Part shown: piece after piece, positions 7,296-13,131 of the stretch
How positions within the stretch are numbered: the first letter of the stretch is position 1
Layout: each line of letters starts with the position of its first letter
Assembly (NCBI GenBank): GCA_900556205.1
Contig: USNX01000006.1
Location: 1-15,527, forward strand
From: an uncultured Collinsella sp.
GTDB taxonomy: Bacteria > Actinomycetota > Coriobacteriia > Coriobacteriales > Coriobacteriaceae
Reading direction: 5' to 3'
Length of the DNA: 15,527 nucleotides
Made by a program: the position numbers and the translations under genes
Notes under the pieces: generated by a model
The model's database searches: none
What the model saw: only the letters and a program-made list of their open reading frames with translations
What the model was told of the DNA's origin: nothing

Positions 7296-7880
7296 TTAGA
7301 TATCATCGGAACCGTCGAGCTCTGCCTCGATCTTGGCGCGACGCTTTTTCGCCGAGAAAAACGTTGCGCACAGGGCGGCGAATGTGGCTATGAAAATCAT
7401 CATGCCGCAGACCGCACCCGTCGCCAAATTCGCTGCCCAATAGACGCTTTCGAACGGCACAATCTGTACCTCCGCAATACAGCGCATCGCCGCGATGACA
7501 AGTGTGCTCGTGACCCCGCTGATACCGCAGACGAGCAGGAAATATCCGACAGGAAGATGCTCGGTTTGCCCAAAACGGTTGGTATCGACATAGCCCTTTC
7601 GCGTCTGCAATACCACGCAAATCAGCATCACGATAACAAGCCATGCATACATGGCTGCCTCGGCTGGCGTTGCAAAGAGATGCGGCATTTCACTGGCATC
7701 GCTGTGGACCCACGCGACTTGTCGAGCCAAGATCTCGTAGAAAAGGATCATCAGCATGCCAAACGAAAGCAGCATGAAACCAATCTTGTAAATCTTCGCG
7801 TTCTCAGCCTCCAGGCGCTCATCCTTTGGGCCGGCATATTCACGCCACTTTTGCACGAGCTTTAAATCTTCAAATTTCAT
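7296..7880 (-). CDS. Four-helix membrane protein, partner of XRE regulator
   Basis: A 194-residue protein with a charged N-terminal 30 residues and four predicted transmembrane helices at about 32-52, 75-92, 110-132 and 150-175. A short cytoplasmic tail has a basic start (SAKKRRAK) and an acidic end. The N-terminal segment with DERLEAENAKIYKIGFMLL resembles small membrane proteins of the DUF6773 type, which are typically encoded behind small XRE regulators; that family name is tentative. The start ATG at 7880 lies eight bases after the XRE stop, and its AGGAG ribosome site overlaps that stop codon (TAGGAG), so the two genes are tightly coupled. Function is unknown; the pairing suggests a regulated membrane response gene. 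No catalytic motif is seen. Confidence 0.8.
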   Translation of the reverse strand: MKFEDLKLVQKWREYAGPKDERLEAENAKIYKIGFMLLSFGMLMILFYEILARQVAWVHSDASEMPHLFATPAEAAMYAWLVIVMLICVVLQTRKGYVDTNRFGQTEHLPVGYFLLVCGISGVTSTLVIAAMRCIAEVQIVPFESVYWAANLATGAVCGMMIFIATFAALCATFFSAKKRRAKIEAELDGSDDI

Positions 7881-7888
7881 AGCGACTC

Positions 7889-8119
7889 CTAAAGAGCGTT
7901 AGGGTCGACGTCGGTCTCGTCTTCCCAAAACAGGTCGTTCAACGTGACGCGCAGCGCTTTGCAAATCGCCACGCACAAGTTGAGCGTGGGGTTATAGCCG
8001 CCCGCCTCGATCAGGCCAATGGTTTGGCGCGTAACGCCCACGGCTTGGGCTAAATCGGCTTGCGAAAGGCCAGCCGCCGCGCGTGCCGCCTTCATGCGTA
8101 GGTTCTTTTTGCCCGGCAT
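7889..8119 (-). CDS. Small XRE-family HTH regulator
   Basis: A 76-residue protein that is almost entirely one Cro/C1-type helix-turn-helix. Visible segments are RMKAARAAAGLSQADLAQAV, then GVTRQTIGLIEAGGYNPTL and ending helices ICKALRVTLNDLFW. The short acidic tail has no extra domain. The ATG at 8119 is preferred to the upstream ATG at 8179: GGA stands five bases before it, and the family normally begins just ahead of the first helix. The longer form would also overlap the promoter -10 hexamer. The gene is first in a two-gene operon with the membrane protein. Regulators of this size usually repress their own operon, and repeated sites around the promoter fit that. The identification is secure; the signal is unknown. 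Confidence 0.92.
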   Translation of the reverse strand: MPGKKNLRMKAARAAAGLSQADLAQAVGVTRQTIGLIEAGGYNPTLNLCVAICKALRVTLNDLFWEDETDVDPNAL

Positions 8120-8159
8120 GGAGTTCCTTTCGTAGTAATGGACAAATATCCGTTGCAAC

Positions 8160-8230
8160 ATGACAGAAATATATTGCATCCATCAACGTATGTCAACTAT
8201 ATCTGTCATTATGAAAATCATGTCTGTCAT
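8160..8230. promoter_or_regulatory. Three ATGACAGAnAT boxes around the XRE promoter
   Basis: ATGACAGAAAT lies on the plus strand at 8160-8170, overlapping the -10 element. ATGACAGATAT (8209-8199) and ATGACAGACAT (8230-8220) lie on the minus strand just upstream of the -35. The two minus-strand copies are 21 bases apart, two helical turns. The outer pair is in inverted orientation. Such a layout suits binding of the XRE protein as dimers, so these are proposed operators. Binding is inferred. Confidence 0.6.
8168..8196 (-). promoter_or_regulatory. Sigma-70 type promoter of the XRE operon
   Basis: On the minus strand TTGACA (8196-8191) is a perfect -35 element. It is followed after exactly 17 bases by TATATT (8173-8168), which matches the -10 consensus at five of six positions. 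The start of transcription would fall near 8160, about 40 bases before the ATG at 8119. Confidence 0.85.
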
Positions 8231-8291
8231 TGCATGTACGGTGTCCGCTGCTCCCGAACTTGCACGGGGCACTGCCTCCGCTCATCGAACA

Positions 8292-8329
8292 CCAAAAAGG
8301 GCTGGCCCCGATAACTCGGAGCCAGCCCT
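8292..8329 (-). terminator. Intrinsic terminator of the lipoprotein gene
   Basis: A 13-base stem with one mismatch (8298-8310 with 8317-8329) surrounds a six-base ATAACT loop. On the minus strand it is followed by TTTTTGG. It begins about 30 bases after the lipoprotein stop. It shares the GGCTGG/GATAAC/CCAGCC core and a GAACAC flank with the terminator at 7251-7290. Confidence 0.8.
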
Positions 8330-8358
8330 GAGTCGCCTGACACGGGAATCGTAGTTCG

Positions 8359-9378
8359 CTACTTAAGCTTCAGTGCCTCCATCATGGGCACAGCGGCATC
8401 CCAATCGATCTTCCAACCGATCGACACACGGACGGTCTCGCCCGTCGCGGGAGCCGTCGCAAACAGCGTATGGCCGTTGTCGGGACCGGTAAAGCGCAGC
8501 CACGTTATGCCGTTGTACTCGACCTCGTCCGTTGTCGTTTCCTTGCCTTCGAAGACCTGCTCTAGGCTTGCAATCTCTTCCTCCGGCGAGCGCGGGAAGA
8601 TGCTGATGTGCAGGCGCCCTCCAGTCTCGTCGTGGAAGAAGTCTGCCTTTTCGCGCTCTTCGTTGGACGAATCCAGCGTGTACCCATCGGCGGCCTCGAT
8701 ACTGTACGATGCGCAATCGATGCCTGTTAAATCTGCCTTCTCGCCAGAATCGGCCACGCCGCCGGCCGCCTTGAACTCCTCGGTCTCGCATCCCGTGGTG
8801 TCGAAGTGCATGGCCTCATGATTCTTGGCGGGGGCGTAAGCGTCTACGAACTCGACAGTGATGGGCCCGTAGTACGCCGTCTTGGGCGCCCAGAAGTAGA
8901 CATACTCAACGCTCTCGCCCGGACCGATATCTTGGCTCTTGGAAAGGTCGATGCCCTCGTAAAGCTCATCGGGAGCCTCGCTTGCAACGTAGTCGAGCAC
9001 GGCCGCCTTGCCGGAAGTAAACAACGGGTCGCCTGCCTCAAGATCGCCCTGGGCAGCATGCACGTTAAAGGAGTTAAACGTCCTGTTCTTTGCATTGTTG
9101 TTGGTGATCTTGACGTGCAGGTAAAAGCCGTCCTGCAACTTAGCGTCGCCGCGATAGAACGTACCGTGGGCTACCGACTCATAGGTTATGCCAGCCACCT
9201 CGACCGTCTGCGACTCATAGGCCTTGGCCTTCTTCTCTACGGGAGCACTGCCACCCGAGCTGCCAGTCGAGCTGCTCGGAGCGCTACCGCCGCAGCCGGC
9301 CACCGTACACGCCAGCACGGCCGAAAGCGTCACGGTGGGTATTCCTAACAGCAGCTTTTTCGTCATGGGCTTCATCAT
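8359..9378 (-). CDS. Lipoprotein with DUF5067-like domain
   Basis: A 339-residue secreted lipoprotein. The N-terminus MMKPMTKKLLLGIP is basic then hydrophobic and leads to the lipobox VAGC, with Cys29 as the lipidation site. A Ser/Gly-rich linker follows. Residues about 60-180 resemble a DUF5067 or telokin-like beta sandwich: DGFYLHVKITNNNAKNRTFN, a DIGPGESVEYVYFW strand and PITVEFVDAY. Residues about 215-339 form a second domain with no recognised family. The ATG at 9378 is chosen since AAAGGAG stands eight bases upstream; the 47 residues that would extend it are Arg/Ser-rich and unlike a signal peptide. It is monocistronic, with its own terminator and a divergent neighbour (the DUF3825 gene). 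It probably sits on the outer face of the membrane; the ligand is unknown. Two-domain immunoprotective or sensor roles are possible, but nothing shows them. Confidence 0.85.
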   Translation of the reverse strand: MMKPMTKKLLLGIPTVTLSAVLACTVAGCGGSAPSSSTGSSGGSAPVEKKAKAYESQTVEVAGITYESVAHGTFYRGDAKLQDGFYLHVKITNNNAKNRTFNSFNVHAAQGDLEAGDPLFTSGKAAVLDYVASEAPDELYEGIDLSKSQDIGPGESVEYVYFWAPKTAYYGPITVEFVDAYAPAKNHEAMHFDTTGCETEEFKAAGGVADSGEKADLTGIDCASYSIEAADGYTLDSSNEEREKADFFHDETGGRLHISIFPRSPEEEIASLEQVFEGKETTTDEVEYNGITWLRFTGPDNGHTLFATAPATGETVRVSIGWKIDWDAAVPMMEALKLK

Positions 9379-9725
9379 CCTCACCGCTCCTTTCGGCTTG
9401 CAGCTCATCCGTTGCCCGGGCCTTTCGTCGTCCCCGTGGCATCGGCTTCCACTATGAGCGTATGACGAAAAGCGGCACGGGCGAAGTGTCCCGCGGCCCA
9501 AATAACGACCCACTAGCATCCCTTACGGGCCAAAAGGATGCGCACACGCACGTCCGTGGCCCATAAAACGAGACGCTTGTCCCAATCTTCAAACGCAAAA
9601 CCGGAGTGCCGTCGGCGCCAATCAGAGCGTATGATGTCTTCAACGATTTTGGGCAACGGGAACGGATCGTCGCCGACGTCCAGGCCGCTCTCCCAAACCG
9701 AACGGCTATTTGGAGGAGACAAAGT
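9379..9725. other. Divergent intergenic region, no secure gene
   Basis: These 347 bases separate the lipoprotein (minus) from the DUF3825 gene (plus) and must hold both promoters, though no convincing -35/-10 pair was found. The 10-mer GAGCGTATGA occurs twice, near 9456 and 9626. A minus-strand frame at 9513-9722 (69 codons, ending RVRILLARKGC) has fairly natural composition. It lacks a ribosome site and abuts the DUF3825 start, so it was not called as a gene. Confidence 0.5.
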
Positions 9726-11546
9726 ATGGAAGAAGCAAAATGCGGACAGGCCATCCTGAGCGTAGAGAACCGCTCGGTTATCGCAAGAGCCGTCGATTCG
9801 CCCAAATTTAAAGCGTCGCCCGTCTCCCCCGAGTTCTTGGATTCGTTTAACGATGACCTAACCAGCTTTGTATCGATTCCGTATACCTCTAAATCCAGGC
9901 TCTCGAGCCTCTATGGACCGGGACACGATGTTATGGCCCTGCTTTGCGCCGACTGGAAAGAAGCATATTTCCAAGGCGCACTCTACATGCGCGACGCCAG
10001 AACGGTCAGCTTCGCCACGCATCTGGAAACGACAAATGGATCGGCCGTTGAGCTGTCAATCACCAAGAATGCACAGGAGGGCCTTCCTTGGTTTCTCTCG
10101 TATGTCCCCATCGCCGACCGCATGAAGCTGCGCCGAGATTTTGAGACCAAGGTCCCAGGCGTCGAAACCCATACCCAACCTGCTGCAAGCACGAGCACGG
10201 ACACCGACACCCATCCGGTCACAGCCCCGCTGCCCCCGCTCCTAGAACGCAACCTTGAGCACATGCAGGAGACCGAGGACTATCTTGACGGCCCCGTCCC
10301 ACAGGAACTCGTCGAGGAATTCGCATCCTTTGGCAATGAGCTCTCGTCATTTGCATGGACCTCACAGCGGTGGACCGACACAATCATCGAGTACGCAAAG
10401 CGCGACATTGACGTCACGGCCCTTTTGGATCGCGATTGGAAATTCGCCTTCTCCAATCGAATCATCCGCTTCTACGAGGGTAAAGTCATCTTCCCGATCA
10501 GTGTTCTTCGAAACGACGGGGAAACTCCGGTCGAGGTGTCGATCACGCGCGATCGCAAGATGGACCGTCCGGGTGCGCTACCTTGGCGTGTCTGCTATGT
10601 CGATAATTTTGCCTTCCAAAAAGTACGCGCCGGTCGCGCACTCACCGACTGGGCGTATCTGGGCAACATCGACAGCATGGTCGAGAGCCTCGCGGATTAC
10701 GCACTGGATGAGAAATGGGGATTTGAGCAAGACGAGAACTCCAAGGACTATTCGATTCTTCGCAGCTACCTCATGTACACCTTCTATCGCCTTCAGTCCG
10801 AAAACAAGGTTCTCGAGGACAGCGACAAGGGAATCGCGGCATTCAACACGGGCCTCGTCGACCCCACCTACGAGGCCATTTATGCCTGCTTCTCGCCGTC
10901 GAGCAACGGATGCCCATGGCGCTTCGAAGCCTTCTGCAAAGCAGGTTCAAAGCAGTGGGGCAAGAAACTCGTTGCGTCGTTCGACCCGCTTCCACAGCGT
11001 GCGTCCTACTTCGAAAAGAAGGAAGACCTGCTCTTTGACGGCAACAGGACGCTCCAGCGTGACGTCGACCATATCCTTCTCGATAACATCGATCGCCTGC
11101 CCGAGGCGTTTCTTGCCGAGGAGCTGCGCGGAAGCAGTGATGCGCTTGAAGCGCTGTCGAAGGCAGTTAACGCAGATGACGACGCAGCTAAAAAAGCCGC
11201 CTATGACGAGCTGCGCGAAGCCGTTGAGGATAATGCCAAGGTAAAGCGCCGTCTAATCAACAGGCTCGACGATGCCATTGAGCTCGCCCAGAAGCGCGTT
11301 GAGTGGAACTTTAAGACCGCTGTGCCGGCGTTCTACCCCACCAAGAACACTATGAGCCTGCTGTTGCCGCTCGATTTGACCGAAAACGACCGGCCCGACG
11401 TTGCCTTGGTGGTTGAGCTCATGGAGTCCGGCGCTTATATCGGCCAGACGATTCTAACGATGAAGATGGCCTACAACAACGCGCGTCTCATCAGCCGCCC
11501 GGACAGCGACTGGCTCAATACTTCACTGCAAGTTCCGAGCTGCTAA
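9726..11546 (+). CDS. DUF3825 protein with duplicated N-terminal module
   Basis: A 606-residue protein without signal peptide or membrane segment, so probably cytoplasmic. The last 300 residues (from DWAYLGNIDSMVESLADYAL at about 308) match the DUF3825 pattern. They include ILRSYLMYTFYRLQSE, AAFNTGLVDPTYEAIYACF and the conserved ending AYNNARLISRPDSDWL. The first 300 residues hold two copies of one module, at about 35-128 and 193-293, joined by a Ser/Thr/Pro-rich linker. Compare DVMALLCADWKEAYFQ with DVTALLDRDWKFAFSN, and AVELSITKN with PVEVSITRD. GGAGGAG seven bases before the ATG at 9726 fixes the start; an upstream GTG at 9606 has no site. The gene stands alone with its own terminator. DUF3825 has no settled function; links to RNA or to genome conflict are only suspected. 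The DUF3825 call is confident. Confidence 0.85.
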   Translation: MEEAKCGQAILSVENRSVIARAVDSPKFKASPVSPEFLDSFNDDLTSFVSIPYTSKSRLSSLYGPGHDVMALLCADWKEAYFQGALYMRDARTVSFATHLETTNGSAVELSITKNAQEGLPWFLSYVPIADRMKLRRDFETKVPGVETHTQPAASTSTDTDTHPVTAPLPPLLERNLEHMQETEDYLDGPVPQELVEEFASFGNELSSFAWTSQRWTDTIIEYAKRDIDVTALLDRDWKFAFSNRIIRFYEGKVIFPISVLRNDGETPVEVSITRDRKMDRPGALPWRVCYVDNFAFQKVRAGRALTDWAYLGNIDSMVESLADYALDEKWGFEQDENSKDYSILRSYLMYTFYRLQSENKVLEDSDKGIAAFNTGLVDPTYEAIYACFSPSSNGCPWRFEAFCKAGSKQWGKKLVASFDPLPQRASYFEKKEDLLFDGNRTLQRDVDHILLDNIDRLPEAFLAEELRGSSDALEALSKAVNADDDAAKKAAYDELREAVEDNAKVKRRLINRLDDAIELAQKRVEWNFKTAVPAFYPTKNTMSLLLPLDLTENDRPDVALVVELMESGAYIGQTILTMKMAYNNARLISRPDSDWLNTSLQVPSC

Positions 11547-11562
11547 ACCATCCGGCTTTCCC

Positions 11563-11601
11563 GCCCCGTGCTCTACCGAAGAACGCGGGGCTTATTTTTT
11601 T
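11563..11601 (+). terminator. Intrinsic terminator after DUF3825 gene
   Basis: GCCCCG (11563-11568) pairs with CGGGGC (11586-11591) and is followed immediately by TTATTTTTTT. It lies 17 bases after the stop codon. Confidence 0.85.
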
Positions 11602-11609
11602 ATCGTTCA

Positions 11610-11640
11610 CTCGGACAGAACCGACTCGGTTTTGTCCGAG
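11610..11640. repeat. Near-perfect 31-base inverted repeat
   Basis: CTCGGACAGAACCGA (11610-11624) is complementary to TCGGTTTTGTCCGAG (11626-11640) apart from one G-T pair. It sits between the convergent DUF3825 and ATPase genes, 30 bases past the ATPase stop. Neither side has a T-run, so intrinsic termination is not indicated. It may be a transcript-end stabiliser or a protein site. Confidence 0.6.
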
Positions 11641-11669
11641 TAAACGCGGGCATAGACTATCACCGCCCG

Positions 11670-12878
11670 CTATTCAACATCCGACCCCTCCCCCATCAGC
11701 CATTGGGCGATGTCGACCACCTTAATTCCCTCATAATCAACAGCCTCGTGCTTTGTTCGTGCAATGACCATCTTGGGATACGCATCACGTATCGCAAGCA
11801 GGGGCGCCACTTCGCGCTCAAAGGTCTCCTGACGCGAAATGTCATCGCTAACTTGGATATACACGCGTTCATCGCGACGAATTGCCACGAAGTCGATTTC
11901 CTTCTTATAAAGCACACCGACATAGATTTCCCAACCGCGTCTTAGGAGCTCTAAAGCGACCATATTTTCATATACATGCCCGAAGTCGAGTTTTTTAGTG
12001 CCCAGTTTTGCATATCTGATTGCATGATCCGATAAATAGTATTTATCACCCGAAGTGAGGTACTTTTTACCGCCTACGTTATAGCGACGCACTCGGTAGA
12101 ACGCGAAGGCCTGGCATAAATATCCGAGGTACTGGGCAAGCGTTGCCACGGAAACACGCGTACCGGCAGCGTCCAGCGCGGCCGCAATCCCGCTAACAGA
12201 AGATATGTTACCGATATTGTCCATTAGGAAATCGCATGCACGTTCTAGTTGCACTTTGTTACGAACCCCATGCTTTTCTTCCACATCACGCAAAACCAAG
12301 ACATCTAGCACGTTCGCGATATATCGATAGCGAGCTCGCTCGCTAGGATACAAATAAGAGCCAGGCATTCCACCCTCTCTTAAATAGCGGTCAAGCGCTT
12401 CGTCTGGGTCATGAATTTCGTGATACGTCGAATACTCAAGCAAGGAAAACGGGAATACTTCGACCTCATATGTCCGCCCGCGAAAAAGTGTCGCCAAGTC
12501 GCTCGAAAGCAAGAAAGCATTGGAGCCAGTAACGTAGATATCGTACTTACCCGATGCATGAAGGCTATTAACCGCTTTTTCGAACCCAACGCAAGTTTGA
12601 ACCTCATCGATCATCACAATGTTATCGAGGCCCTCGCAATAGCTTTCCTCAACGTAGCGGTGCAATGCTCGGTAATCCGTTAGTTCCTCGAATTCGAGGA
12701 GATTGAAATTGATGCGGATAATATTGGCATCGGGGTCGGCCTCACGAATGCGATCGGCAAGAGCTTCCAGTAGAACAGATTTGCCGCACCTACGAATGCC
12801 GGTAATAACCTTGATGTCCGGCGTTCCTTTGGCGCCAAGAAGCGCTTCCATATATTGAGGACGTTCGATAATCTTCAT
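11670..12878 (-). CDS. AAA_14/DUF4143 ATPase
   Basis: A 402-residue protein of the widespread family that joins an AAA_14 ATPase to a C-terminal DUF4143 domain. Walker A is GIRRCGKS at 27-34, Walker B is NIVMIDEVQ at 86-94, and a sensor motif VTGSN is at 116-120. The family hallmark REGGMPGSYL is at 167-176. The DUF4143 part is PD-(D/E)XK nuclease-like, with ENMVALELLRRG from 304, KKEIDFVAI at 325-333 and YIQVS at 340-344; whether it cuts DNA is unproven. The ATG at 12878 follows GGTGATG, an adequate ribosome site. The family is common in bacteria and archaea, often as mobile or variable cargo, and its role is unknown. The gene and its upstream region are more AT-rich than the flanks, suggesting transfer. 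It stands alone, convergent with DUF3825 and divergent from the topoisomerase genes. Confidence 0.92.
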   Translation of the reverse strand: MKIIERPQYMEALLGAKGTPDIKVITGIRRCGKSVLLEALADRIREADPDANIIRINFNLLEFEELTDYRALHRYVEESYCEGLDNIVMIDEVQTCVGFEKAVNSLHASGKYDIYVTGSNAFLLSSDLATLFRGRTYEVEVFPFSLLEYSTYHEIHDPDEALDRYLREGGMPGSYLYPSERARYRYIANVLDVLVLRDVEEKHGVRNKVQLERACDFLMDNIGNISSVSGIAAALDAAGTRVSVATLAQYLGYLCQAFAFYRVRRYNVGGKKYLTSGDKYYLSDHAIRYAKLGTKKLDFGHVYENMVALELLRRGWEIYVGVLYKKEIDFVAIRRDERVYIQVSDDISRQETFEREVAPLLAIRDAYPKMVIARTKHEAVDYEGIKVVDIAQWLMGEGSDVE

Positions 12879-12938
12879 ATCATCACCGTTCTATTAAATA
12901 AAAGCTCTCCAGAATCGTTTTCATTAAGTATATATGCG

Positions 12939-12960
12939 ATTCAATTAAATGAAATTGAAT
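12939..12960. repeat. 8-base inverted repeat in AT-rich ATPase upstream region
   Basis: ATTCAATT (12939-12946) and AATTGAAT (12953-12960) are perfect complements around six bases. The repeat lies about 60-80 bases upstream of the ATPase start, in a strikingly AT-rich stretch (about 12880-13015). This fits a promoter or operator zone, but no clear -35/-10 pair was fixed. Confidence 0.5.
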
Positions 12961-13017
12961 ACTTATTGATTTTATTCAGCCATTTTTCCCAATTGGGCAA
13001 CATCAGTCTATATACTC

Positions 13018-13031
13018 CGAACGATTGTTCG
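13018..13031 (+). promoter_or_regulatory. Candidate LexA (SOS) box before topoisomerase genes
   Basis: CGAACGATTGTTCG is a perfect CGAAC-N4-GTTCG palindrome, the core of the LexA box of Gram-positive bacteria and actinobacteria. It starts one base after a -10-like TATACT (13011-13016), exactly where a repressor would block transcription. The topoisomerase B start is 100 bases downstream. No good -35 was seen. SOS control is inferred. Confidence 0.5.
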
Positions 13032-13131
13032 ATGGATTTCGTGTTGGGTGGAATCGCCTACGGGCCGGGCTATGCTACCTTGACTATCTATACGACTTAA
13101 ATGCACAAGAGGAAGCACCAAGAGAGCGAGC

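Noticed and set aside
9379..9519. N-terminal extension of the lipoprotein to 9519
   Set aside because: The added 47 residues are Arg/Gly/Ser-rich and would bury the lipobox signal peptide; AAAGGAG supports 9378.
10255..11244. 329-codon frame overlapping the DUF3825 gene on the same strand
   Set aside because: It is a +1 shadow rich in Ser/Arg/Thr, while DUF3825 motifs lie in the other frame.
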